From the NCBI RefSeq assembly GCF_921293095.1, contig NC_060251.1:91126566-91190565 (forward strand): a stretch of 64,000 nt of DNA. The letters are read 5' to 3'. The number at the start of each line of letters is the position of its first letter. The stretch's first letter is position 1. The notes under the pieces were generated by a model that was not told where the DNA came from, made no database searches, and worked only from the letters and a program-made list of their open reading frames with translations. Position numbers and translations under genes: made by a program. This DNA is from Ischnura elegans (lineage: Eukaryota; Arthropoda; Insecta; Odonata; Coenagrionidae). Positions 12,301 to 21,639 of the stretch are shown piece after piece.

Positions 12301-15300
12301 TCTAAACTCTGGGGGGGAGCATTATCCCCCAGAACCCCCCCTTTCTGCGCCACTGGAGGAAGGAGCATGGTTATGACATAACAACAGTATATATAAGACT
12401 CAGAAAGAAGCCAACAGATATGGAATTAACAAATTATTAGCCCAGTAACTACGTTTTGTTTTCATGTGGTACTATAGAAATTAGCAATTTAAAAATATAA
12501 TTTTTCTCTTTTCAGGAAGAATTCATAAGCGCAATGATTGTATCCTATCGAGAATTGCTCCATCTTAATATCCAAGAAATAAAATTATTGCTTGATCAAG
12601 CAAAGTCCCCTAAACTGGAAAGAGGAGAGGTAATGGATCCAGGACATTTCCATTCTATAATGGATCTACTTCAGTCACCATCTTGTTTACCACAAGATTT
12701 TCATCGAATCCACTTTTTATTAATGGTTCGTAATACTATTCACATTGAGTTATGTACGAAGATATCCAACCAATTAATATAGCTTGTCCAGAAATCTCTT
12801 AGAGGAATTTCAAGTACATTACTGGATTCCATGTGAAGTACCACCACAATTGGTACCTATTCGGTAGAACTCCTTGCATGTGGATGGCTGAACATCTGAC
12901 ATATTTACTGCATTTCAAATATCTTTTCTGGTCATTACAGTCCGGCCACCGAGAGTTGTCCGTTGACAGCTAGAAGGGGTAGGGGGCAAGGTTGCCAAAT
13001 AAGAAAGGGAAACGCCCACATCACATTGAAACAAAAGGGTTCCCTTAAGAAAAGAGCCAGAAGGGACGACGAGCGTGAAGGATACAAAGGAAGAATCCTT
13101 TGTTTTGGCGATTTGCAGAAAGGGCTTGTTTTGGTGGTTCAGGCTTTTTTCAGTGCTTCATATGCATGTGACAACGTTGTATGACTAGACGAGGGTGTGA
13201 GGTGCGTTTGGGGGACAGCGATTGGTTGCAAACCATGTTGGCGCAGGGTTCTCCTCCCCTCGTTTTAAAGTGCCATCGGACAACTCTCGCTGGCTGGACT
13301 GTAGTCAGGGTTATAATAAGTGGGATTGAGTGGAGGGAAAGTTTATTCATATGGGAATTTCCTATAACCAATCAGATGGCCGCAGTCATAGCTCAGAATC
13401 TTGAAATGTTTTAATGCCAAAGTAGTACTGTGTCTATAATTTTTGGGTTTTTCCCAGCGAACAATTGAAGTAAAGATTTCTTGGGTTTCACACCTGGTCA
13501 GGTCCCCATGTCTCCTTCCAACGTTTCGATCAGCGACTCGCCTATCACCTTCAGGGATTCAGGAATCCGATTCTTTTTTTTCAACCCCCGATGAGTCATA
13601 ATAGAAGAAGAATGGATTGATTAACCCTTTTACTGCCAGCTCATTTCAGGTGGGATGTATGAAGACTGCCAACTCTATTTTCCAGAAATTACAATATTTC
13701 AGATTTAAAAAATTTCAGCAACTTATTTTTATTTAATACGTCTAGATTTTTTCCAAATTCTTAAGATATATTTTTATCTTCTAATCATAGATAGATTATG
13801 GGGGTTTACCTAAATTACAGTCGTTGAAAAGGCCTCAATCACGAAAAAAAAAGTGAAATAATTCGGGCCGATAAATCGGCCCCTGGCAGTTTTCGCTCAA
13901 CCAGCGAGGGCCGATATATTGGGTGGTTGGCAGTAAAAGGGCTAAAAATTATTTCATTGCTAAGTATTGAGCACACTTGTGGTTTCCTTCCAACATAATG
14001 GCCTCGTCGATTGAGGAATTGGTTGTGCCTGTGGACAAGCTTTACTATACCTTCTTCATAAGATGTTGCCGCAAATGAATTCCAATGAATTTTGCCTTTG
14101 TACTGAAGTTCATCGTCCGTTTGAAAAAACTTCCCTTCCACCCACATCTTCATTTCAGGGTAAAGGTGGAAGTCACATGGCACTAGGTCGGCATTGCACG
14201 GTGGGTGATCGAAAATGTCCCATTGAAATTGCTCAAGGAGCAGTTGGGCTACATCAGCGCAGAGATGACGGGCGTTGTTATGGATCAGAACACTTCCAAA
14301 AGTCAGCATGCCACTTCTTTTGTTTTGAATGGGAATGGGCGTAATTTTTCACACTGTTTCACACTCTAGTCGCAGTTCATTAAAGAAATCCTCTTTTATT
14401 GACACAAAGGTCTAGACATGACAATGCTGAAGCCATTCGGTGAGTTTTCTGGCAGTCGCTCTGCAATGCACCCTTGGCCAGAGAATCAATTGAGGCAGTG
14501 TAGTTAAAGAGATTGCCACTAACATAAAACTAACAACTTACAGTCAGAAATAACTTGAACATGTGGAGCAGAGGATGTGCAGTTGCCCTATCCGTGCAGT
14601 ACTTGCCTGTCGCTAATTGGATGGTGTTTTTGCAGAGCAATCGGATGTTGTAAAAAAAAACGCCTTCCTAATAGTAAATACACACCACCTTCCTATTCAT
14701 GTAGTCGTATTATTGTTCTTACTTTACTTTTTAGTGCCAATACATTTTTAATATAAAATAGCATTGGGTGCCCTAATTTTAAAATTTCTTAGCCTAAGCT
14801 CAAATTGATCTTCACTCCTGCCCCCTTAGATATGAAATTCACCTTGATTTATCATCCATTATCCATTTTGGAGGACCAAATGTAAAGCAAAAAAAATACA
14901 TTTAGAGTTGGAATTAATTCCGGAGAATGGATCACTTTTAACACACTCAATGCGGATGCCTTGAATACAAGGCATCGGTCTCGTTAGGTTTCTCGGCCCG
15001 CCATCTGCCTCCGCGTCTTCTACTAGACCCTGCGATTGTGGCCAGCGTCTCAGTGTGTCTTCTCCTGTGACTGGATACAAGTCATTTGCTTGCAGCAGAT
15101 TTTTTGCCTTCTTTTTATTATTATATATTTATCATAATTTTATTATAATATTTAATATTTTCTTTTATAATAGTGCAAGTTTTAATAATTTTGAACTATG
15201 TATGATTGTATACGATTAAGGAAGACATAATATCTGATATTATTGCAAAATATTTTTTCCGCTAGGTGGTGTGTTATGATAAATTTTCTCAGCATTGAGT

Positions 15301-18300
15301 GTGTGTTAAGAGCTAATGCATGCATATTTTGAGAGCAACAGCTCATTGGCAGATGTGTCATGCTAAAATATGTTTTGACAACAAATGCGGCTTAGAGTTC
15401 AAAATTGATGGCATATTGTGCGAGTGGAAAAATATTCCGCATTGATTTTTTATAAGCATGAGTATAAGCACTTCAGCTTTAATTCAGAATATAATCCATT
15501 ATAAGTCAAAACCCATCATAATATGTGGGTCTACTATATTCTAATTATAATATATAATAATTCTAATTCTACTGAAAGGAGATATTTCATTCTATACGCA
15601 CCTGCATCCATACGTAGTTTCTTGCTTCACTCATAATGCTTTAACATACTCAATGCTGAAAAAAATTATCAAAACACACCACCACATTGGATTAATTTTT
15701 TTTAACATTATCATTAGCAGTGTGGAGGCAAAATTCTGCAAACAATGCATTTCAGATCACTGCAAAAGACACACTGAGATGCTGGGCACAATTGTAGAGT
15801 TTAGCAGAAGACACGGAGACAGATGGTATGCTAATAAACATAAGGGGACAGCTCAAGGCATCCACGTCCTAGGCTTGTGCAGGATTCCTTGAATACAAGG
15901 CATCCACATTAAGTTTGTTAAAGAAGCATAGGAAGTAGTGTGTGTGATCATGTGGAGCCTTCTTAGAAGGTTTTTTTACTGCAGTAATGAATATATTTGT
16001 AAATATGTAATTGAAGACCAGAAAAAGTCCCTACTACCCAAGGTAAATGAAATGAATTTATAACAATTACATGATAAATTTTCATCTTACTCAGGATCCC
16101 TCCATGGATAAATCAGTGCAAGAATTCTGGAGATTTTGGAGTCATGAACAGCTCTCTGAAAAAGTATTTCCTGTTTTGCAGAGGAGAGAAGGGCGAGGTA
16201 AATATGTACACATGATGCTTTTTAATGCTACCCTTTACTGCTCACATTAAGGTTTCATTTCTTAATTTTTATTAACATTGATCCACCATGGCTTTGGGGT
16301 TCTATGTCTGGATTGAAATAAGCCCTAGAGCTGCACTGGGAGAAGAAAGCAAATTTTCTCATGATTGGGCTACACATGCCACATGGGTATGAGCCAGATA
16401 ACAGATCACATGAGTGTAATAAGGACATATATTGTAGAGTACAGTGCCTTAACCATGGGGGGGATGACGGGATGTATCCTTCCCCAAAGCCTCAGAGAAA
16501 TCAAAAAAATATGTTCAGATCTTGAGTGGATTTGAAGTATATTAACTGCATCTGCTTAAAGTTGAATTTTGCATAGTAAAATAATGTATATAAAAGGCAT
16601 AATCAGGCATGTTATTTTTCAAAAAATTTCCTGACCTCCCTGTTTCCTGGGGGGGTTAGCCCCCACTAACCCCTCTCATTCCCCCCCGCCAAAGCATATT
16701 CCTATACATAGTTACACCACTTGTAGAATACCAACATACAATCACAAATCTTTGGGAAATTCTTGTAATCATAAATATGCATCTCTTTTCATTTCAGGAG
16801 CACAGCAATACCAGATGGGAAATAAGGACTTAGAATTAAACCAACCAGCTCATGTAATTCAAATTTCCGATTCTGTGTCTTATAATTTTTCCAATTGTCA
16901 GCAACCATATTTTATGGGAAACATCTTAACCAGAGTGCCTGTGAAAGAAGGTTTGGCTAGCATAATAAAATGCCTAAAAAATCAAGACAACAGCATATTT
17001 CCACCACGAGGTACCTTGATCTAACTTTTCATACCAATTTGCATACTAAGACGCATACCAATTGACTTCTGAGTGCATGAGCAATTTTAATATTTACTCT
17101 TACCTTTTCCTATTAAAGGATCTCTTGTGAGCCGCAAAGCAATTTTTAAGTGACAAATCCAGAGGAAATTAGATTCATATAGTGAGGAATAGTACATAAA
17201 CATATGTATTCTACATTTTCCAGGTCACAAGATGCATAGCCAAATAAGTACATACCTACTCAGTTTGTGGCCTCTTATGTGTACATATATTTTACTGATG
17301 ATCTAAGTTACCTCTAGATACTGATTATTATGAAGCTAAGGCTAAAATTTTCTAACCTTTTCTATGCAATATATATAGTCAATTTATAACCCTTGCATAC
17401 AAGAATGCTGCCAATGCATACAAGAATTTTCGACAATCTCTTCTTCCCAGCTCTCCTATGCCCATCTTATCATTAAGGCCCAAGCTCTTTCATATGTACA
17501 TGAATAAGGTAATTGGTAAACAATTTCAAAATTGAATGAAGGGGTGGGTGAAGAGGTAGCCTTCTCTTACCCCTCCCATAATTAGTAAAAAAGTTGAAAA
17601 GACAGTCATTTTTAAGGGGTCTCTCCAGTGAAAGTTTTTATTTCCACAAGCTTAACACACAATAATAGAATGTAGGTTCCTGCGACGATGATCTGATCTC
17701 TGCATTTCTTCAGGGTTTTTTTACGTCACCATCCCTTTCATTGCTGGAACGTCAGAAAGGATGGCTAGAATATTAAAAGAACATGATGTGGTCACCAGAT
17801 ATGATTGTGTAACCAAGGTAAGGGACTTCCTCCCCAGGCCCAAGGGCATCATTCCACAAGAACTATATGAGGGGGTATACAAGGTGCCCTGCTCCTGCAG
17901 AAAATCCTACATTGGGGAAACTTGGTGCTCCATGCATGTAAGGACTAAAGAACACCAAAGGGCGACCAAGAACAAACAGTTTCCACTCTCCGTCATCGCC
18001 GAACATGCATGGTCGGAACCTGACTACGACATCCAATTTGAAGAAAAGAAACTTTTAGTTAGGCAGTGCGGATACTTTCCTAGACAAATCAGGGAAGCAA
18101 TAGAAATTCAAAAATCACCATTGAATTTCAATAGAGAAGATGGATACTTCCTTCACAGTGCCTGGAAAAGAGTCATCAAAGAGAGAGCCAATCAGAGAGA
18201 AGCCCCCAGTCAGACAGCCAATCACAGGGCAGCTCCCATCCAGGCTACGGTATATAAACAAGGCAGAAGTCAACAGTTGACACCTTCGACCTGAAGACGC

Positions 18301-20148
18301 TGGCAGGATAGCCAGAGAAACTGTTGTCTATAAACAAGCTGACGTGGAAGAAAACCCTAAAGAAATGCAGAGATCATAACACACAATGTTGAAAAAGAAA
18401 GGATCAATATAAAAGCCACTTTTATAAGCTTGTCAGACCTAAGACGCATTATTGCTATGAGGCATTGCATACCACTTAAGGTGCTATCAGTGCTGCATAC
18501 AGGACAGGGACATGGGGGGGAGAGGAGGAGTCTATGTGGGAAGCCTGGAGGTAGCCTCCGAGCAGTAATGGGGGTCTGAACAAAATTACCATTTTATCCA
18601 CTGTAAATTGTATACCCAAGGGGTCTATAGCTCCCCCTAACCCCTCTCTGTATCCACCACTGGGTGCTATAGTAAGTAATGGCCAGCCCCTCTAAAACGA
18701 TGACCTTAATCCACCTTCGTGTGTGGTACTAGATATGCATTGGTGCATGTGCCATTTGGGGGTCTACTGGCTGCCAGACTTGCAAGCCACTCTAGCCTCC
18801 AAAGCCCTTCACCTCAACATGCTGTTCCAAAATCGAGTTAAAAATGTTGTTATGCTCAGCTTCGTCAAAAGCATATAAAAGATGATAAAGCTCATATATA
18901 CCATTAATGTTCTATTGCAATCATTTTGGTTATTATCAGTCTATCACATAATTCTAAAGCTTTACCATGGCTTGATAGTGCTTTCTATGAGGTATAACAT
19001 TGAAGTGACTAAAGGCCAGCACAGCTGGGCAACCCCACCAAAGTCATATGGTTTATGCTGCTCTCCTTCTCTCATGCAAGCTAAGGTTTCCATCCTGCAG
19101 TCTATCAAAAGTGTTACTCAATGGGCCATTGTTAGGCTACCTTAGGGTGGCTATTAGTGTTTCAGTCTGGACTTGGACATCTTAGTATGTATGTACCAAG
19201 TAGGGGTCCTCAGTCCCCCCCCAGTGATGTCTAAAAGCCTTACTCCATGGAAATAGGTTTGTAAAATCAAAGCTAAGATTATTTTTATTATTAGGTATTA
19301 TACAGTGGGGATACATAGAGGGTAGGTGAGTGTCATGGTGGATCTGACAAAGGGGAAGGGACGATGCACTACTACCGTCACTGCCTCGATGTTCAGCTCC
19401 AATCAGATGGCCAGCGCGGTGTTCTTTGATAATGCCTCTATTTGATTATTGAATGTACATTAAAGTTACTCAGATACTTTATTATTCTAAACTCACATTG
19501 CTGTACGAAGATATACTTTCTACATATTACAAACTGTTACTATAAAGACATGATTCACATCATTTTTGCACGAAACCAGGACATTTTTGAGAATTTTCTG
19601 AAACTGACTCTTAACGCTCTCTTAAAAAGCACTCTTAACCGGGACGGTCCCAGCCAAACCACAATGTATGGCCTTTTAAGGCTATCTATTCAAGCTTTTG
19701 TCTTAACTCGAAGAAAGACAATGATAATTATTCTGTGATTTCTTCCACAGGATCCCCACCATGTAAAAGGAGCACTGTTGCACTCGAATCAGCATTTCAT
19801 CCTCCTTTAAAACTATTTACAAACCATCATTTGGCAAAATCACAACAGGACATCAATGCAAGGAAAAAAAGGATATTTGAACCACCCAGCCATGATGCAC
19901 ATGCTACCAAATCTATGCAGGACAAAGAATACTCAAAAAGTGGATTAAAGCGAACTCTACGGCCAACTTTCAGATTAATTGACCTGCCCTCAAAAGATGT
20001 GAGACTATGTATTCCATCTGTTAATAATGGCTCAGTGAGAGTAAGAGCATCAGTACGTAGACAACCCATACCAGAATTTTCATGTTATGGTACGCCATGC
20101 TTTTGCTGCCCCAGACTGCCATTTTCTTGGAGAAATAATCAAAATTAA
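9118..20148 (+). CDS. Gene A: multi-exon protein of unknown function (5' end missing)
   Basis: Seven plus-strand exons (9118-9389, 9891-10020, 10881-11021, 12516-12629, 16095-16197, 16798-17010, 19751-20148) join with matching phases into 1371 nt, that is 456 codons and a stop. Every junction has an AG acceptor with a pyrimidine tract and a GT donor. The first visible exon begins at an acceptor, so earlier exon(s) with the start codon are missing or unrecognised. The product looks soluble: I see no signal peptide or membrane segment. The N-terminal half is mixed alpha/beta in composition, the middle is leucine-rich and probably helical, and the C-terminal exon is basic and low in structure, ending with a Cys cluster (YGTPCFCCPRLP). 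I do not recognise the family and assign no function. Introns hold a pogo-like repeat, MITEs, a mariner fragment and a Penelope-like endonuclease, all apparently tolerated. Confidence 0.72.
9502..9774. mobile_element. Pogo/Tigger-like repeat, copy 1
   Basis: It ends CCCGGATAATCGAGAGTG then TACTG. The complement, CAGTA...CTCGATTATCCGG, resembles the termini of pogo/Tigger-type elements. The body matches 22901-23169 closely (for example CCATGTTATCGCCGCTA). It lies in the intron after gene A exon 1. Confidence 0.6.
9891..10020 (+). CDS. Gene A exon 2
   Basis: The acceptor is TTTATGGCAG before 9891 and the donor is CCC/GTGAGT after 10020. The first base completes the split arginine codon of the previous exon. 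The exon reads RNHTIALLTLNQKGSLEGYK and ends ELKDLP on a codon boundary. It is amphipathic and rich in K/E/L, so probably helical. Confidence 0.75.
10881..11021 (+). CDS. Gene A exon 3
   Basis: The acceptor is CCTAATTCAG before 10881 and the donor is AAG/GTTGGT after 11021. It is exactly 47 codons, phase 0 at both ends (LLAMDVNSKLLLEMIYAG ... HILHMIK). The donor is weaker than those of the neighbouring exons. Confidence 0.72.
11110..11406. repeat. Dispersed repeat with GGCGGATTTAGG / ATCCGCCC ends
   Basis: It begins AGGCGGATTTAGGGTGGTGG and ends AATCCTGGATCCGCCC, with C-runs near both ends and the core AGACGAGATTTTTAATAC. A related copy is at 45222-45485 and looser relatives at 38490-38560 and 52070-52320. 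Confidence 0.55.
11932..12230. mobile_element. hAT-like MITE with 8-bp target duplication
   Basis: It starts CAGTGGCGCAG and ends CTGCACCCCTG, inverted repeats of each other with two mismatches. The 8-bp GTACCCGC occurs exactly on both sides (11924-11931, 12231-12238). A long G-run near the start and C-runs near the end bracket an AT-rich core. Related copies are at 28415-28680 and 36961-37235. It lies in the gene A intron before exon 4. Confidence 0.85.
12239..12356. mobile_element. Inverted partial copy of the same hAT-like family
   Basis: In reverse complement this reads CCAGTGGCGCAGAAAG..., followed by the family's G-run and AGAGTTTAGAGAAG core. It directly abuts the full copy in the opposite orientation, so the two left ends point away from each other. 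Confidence 0.65.
12516..12629 (+). CDS. Gene A exon 4 (3' boundary uncertain)
   Basis: The acceptor is CTCTTTTCAG before 12516. The frame reads EEFISAMIVSYRELLHLNIQ and is leucine-rich and helical. A usable donor GAG/GTAATG after 12629 keeps phase 0 into the next exon. The frame stays open to a TAG at 12780-12782, adding VMDPGHFHSIMDLLQ and more, which looks like plausible coding sequence. An in-frame donor ATG/GTTCGT after 12725, or an alternative transcript ending at 12782, are therefore real alternatives. Confidence 0.6.
12936..13303. mobile_element. TA-flanked MITE with 25-bp inverted termini
   Basis: TA at 12936-12937 and 13302-13303 flank CAGTCCGGCCACCGAGAG and, on the other strand, CAGTCCAGCCAGCGAGAG, continuing into TTGTCCG. 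TA duplications and CAGT ends suggest a Tc1/mariner/pogo-type parent. The interior is more GC-rich than the surroundings and has no real gene. It lies in the intron after gene A exon 4. Confidence 0.8.
13621..13945. mobile_element. TTAA-flanked MITE (piggyBac-like), beside the mariner
   Basis: It starts TTAACCCTTTTACTGCCAGC and ends with the complement of that, GGCAGTAAAAGGGCTAA. One flank is TTAA and the other CTAA. Near the right end GGGCCGAT/ATCGGCCC is an almost perfect palindrome and a decayed second copy follows. It has no coding capacity. Confidence 0.75.
13946..14440 (-). pseudogene. Mariner transposase C-terminal remnant
   Basis: Minus-strand frame containing RSGMLTFGSVLIHNNARH, LLEQFQWDIFDHPPC and the third catalytic aspartate in PCDFHLYP, then FQTDDELQ and LVHRHNQFLNRRGHYV. 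This is the canonical tail of a mariner (D34D-type) transposase. Upstream the frame carries stops (for example TV*KITPI), so it is dead. The downstream end abuts a TTAA-flanked MITE, and the open frame runs on into that MITE as an artefact. Confidence 0.85.
14938..15309. mobile_element. TTAA-flanked MITE, family with ATGCCTTG hairpin
   Basis: TTAA at 14938-14941 and 15306-15309. Termini are CACACTCAATGC and the complement GCATTGAGTGTGTG. Just inside the left end ATGCCTTG-AATA-CAAGGCAT forms an 8-bp hairpin. The same family appears at 15641-15921 and 21025-21306. Confidence 0.78.
15618..16053. repeat. Left arm of a 0.4-kb inverted duplication
   Basis: This segment reappears in reverse complement at 20627-21330 with long nearly exact stretches. 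It contains a TTAA-flanked MITE (15641-15921), but the match continues into unique-looking flanks on both sides, for example the sequence with AGAAGCATAGGAAGTAGTG and the one ending GTCCCTACTACC. It sits directly upstream of gene A exon 5. Confidence 0.85.
16095..16197 (+). CDS. Gene A exon 5
   Basis: The acceptor is TCTTACTCAG before 16095 and the donor is CGAG/GTAAAT after 16197. It reads DPSMDKSVQEFWRFWSHEQL ... LQRREGR and ends after one base of a glycine codon. It lies just beyond the left arm of the inverted duplication at 15.6-16.05 kb. Confidence 0.7.
16798..17010 (+). CDS. Gene A exon 6
   Basis: The acceptor is CTTTTCATTTCAG before 16798 and the donor is CGAG/GTACCT after 17010. It enters in phase 1 (completing Gly) and leaves in phase 1. 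It reads AQQYQMGNKDLELNQPAHV and ends SIFPPRG. The composition is polar, with no obvious domain. Confidence 0.7.
17711..18395 (+). mobile_element. Penelope-like element fragment with GIY-YIG endonuclease
   Basis: The frame is open from 17716 (FFYVTIPFIAGTSERMARIL) to TGA at 18292-18294. The GIY-YIG nuclease signature is seen as GVYKVPCSCRKSYIGET, followed by an arginine in HVRTKEH and a glutamate in REAIEIQK, in the arrangement typical of Penelope-like retroelements. The reverse transcriptase that should precede it is absent, so the copy is 5' truncated. A roughly 30-bp sequence near 17695-17724 recurs inverted near 18345-18376. It sits in a gene A intron on the sense strand. Confidence 0.85.
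17761..18294 (+). CDS. GIY-YIG endonuclease domain of the Penelope-like element (truncated polyprotein)
   Basis: 177 codons from the first ATG, though coding homology begins upstream at 17716. All core nuclease motifs are present (GVY, YIG, R, H, E), with no stop or frameshift inside the domain. In these elements the nuclease nicks target DNA for insertion. Without the RT domain it is not autonomous. The tail from about residue 142 is low-complexity Q/A/S/T-rich. Confidence 0.8.
   Translation: MARILKEHDVVTRYDCVTKVRDFLPRPKGIIPQELYEGVYKVPCSCRKSYIGETWCSMHVRTKEHQRATKNKQFPLSVIAEHAWSEPDYDIQFEEKKLLVRQCGYFPRQIREAIEIQKSPLNFNREDGYFLHSAWKRVIKERANQREAPSQTANHRAAPIQATVYKQGRSQQLTPST
19751..20148 (+). CDS. 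Gene A terminal exon with stop
   Basis: The acceptor is TTTCTTCCACAG before 19751 and its phase matches the previous exon. It is open for 131 codons to TAA at 20146-20148. The sequence is basic and low in complexity (LAKSQQDINARKKRIFEPP, KSGLKRTLRPTFRLIDLP), ends with a CFCC cluster, and is likely a disordered tail. Confidence 0.75.
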
Positions 20149-20232
20149 AGGAGGAATTTTTTTATTTAGTGCTAGTTTTATGGGTGTGTTTGTTTCTTAC
20201 GTATGAGTGACTTCAGTAGATAGAAGAAATTG

Positions 20233-20238
20233 AATAAA
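20233..20238 (+). terminator. Gene A polyadenylation signal
   Basis: A canonical AATAAA lies 85 bases after the gene A stop codon. No better hexamer lies between them. Confidence 0.6.
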
Positions 20239-20626
20239 CCTTTCCACTTCTCATTGAATATGCTTAATTTCTAAAAGGATTCCAAAATATGTATGTACAT
20301 ACTAATCACATTTTTGTAAAAAAAATTTATCAATAAGCCATCTCATATATTCATACACTTAGCAATTGAGGTGGTTTATATGTATAAGTTCACTGCAATG
20401 ACCAATGGAAAATTCCTCAGCCTTAAATGGGTAAAAGCATGCAGAAGGAAATTCATGAATGAGGTTTTTCGTGCCTAATGGTATAACATCAAAACTGATT
20501 AAAGGAAATATTTTAAAATGTACTACTCTTCATTATGTTACAGTTCCATATTGAGTATCCAAATTATGTACATGTGGAGGCACCCACTGTGGTCCCTCTT
20601 TTTCTTCCTCTCTAGCACAAAAATCA

Positions 20627-21330
20627 TTTCATTTACCTTGGGTAATATGCAGTGGCGCCGACTCCATGGGGCCTGAGGGGGCCCGAGCCCCCTCAATAAT
20701 TTGTTATGGGTGTGAGGAAAAAATGTGTCAGGCTTGACAGGCTTGTCAATTTTCCCCGGAGTGTTCAGATATCAAGATTCGAGTTATCAGGGTTCTCATG
20801 TTGATCATACGACTCTTCTAAAATGCTTAAAAAACTTAAAACTCACTACTTATAAAATTTCCTGGGGCAATATCCCCAGTTTGGGCCCCCCCAATATTTT
20901 TTGTAAGTCTGGTAGTAGGGACTTTTTCTGGTCTTCAATTATTTACAAATATATTCATTACTGTAGTAAAAAAAAACTTCTAAGAAGGCTCCACGTGATC
21001 ACACACACTACTTCTTATGCTTCTTTAACAAACTCAATGTGGATGCCTTGAACTCAAGGAATCCTGCACATGCCTAAGGTGCGGGTGCCATGAGCTGTCC
21101 CCTTATGTTTCTTAGCATGCCTCCTGTCTCTGTGTGTTCTGCTAGACTCTGCAATTGTGCCCAGAATCTCAGTGTGATTTTTGCAGTGATCTGAAATGCG
21201 TTGTTTGGAGAATTTTTGCCTCCACACTGCTCATGATAATGTTAAAAAAAATTAGTCCCATGTGGAGGTGTGTTTTGATAATTTTTGTCAGCATTGAGTG
21301 TATTAAAGCATTATGCTTGAAACAAGAAAG
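20627..21330. repeat. Right arm of the inverted duplication, with an insertion
   Basis: Reverse complement of 15618-16053, interrupted at about 20650-20911 by a hAT-like element. It contains the TTAA MITE copy 21025-21306. It lies just past the gene A poly(A) signal, so gene A exons 5-7 lie between the two arms. Confidence 0.85.
20650..20911. mobile_element. hAT-like MITE inserted in the right duplication arm
   Basis: It starts CAGTGGCGCC. The other arm (near 16030) shows the uninterrupted sequence ACCTTGGGTAGTAGGGAC in the matching orientation. Here the site is split and an 8-bp duplication, GGTAATAT versus GGTAGTAG, borders the insert. Eight-base duplications and CAG-type ends are hAT hallmarks. 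Confidence 0.75.
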
Positions 21331-21639
21331 TATTATTTAAACATTATGTTTCTACTGTCCAAACTATGTATAATACTTCTACTGCAAGCAGTTGTGGTTG
21401 ACTAGAGGAGAAAAGGTGTGACTGAGATGGTAGTGATTGTGAAACCAAGTCCCTGATGTGGAAAAAATTATTCATATTTTTTTTCAAGTCGTTCACTCCT
21501 TTCGTATTTTTTTATATATTTCAAATTTGTTGTAGCAGATTTACATACATTTTTTAACCATAATAAGTCAAATAAAAGTTAGGCATTGGATAGGATTAGA
21601 CTAGTTAGCTAAAGGTAGGGTCTGTGTTCACGATCTTTC

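Noticed and set aside
12963..13184. Lysine/arginine-rich 73-codon frame
   Set aside because: It lies wholly within the TA-flanked MITE at 12936-13303.
14859..15892. Short frames at 14.9 and 15.65 kb that look conserved with each other
   Set aside because: Their similarity comes from the shared TTAA-flanked MITE family and not from coding constraint.
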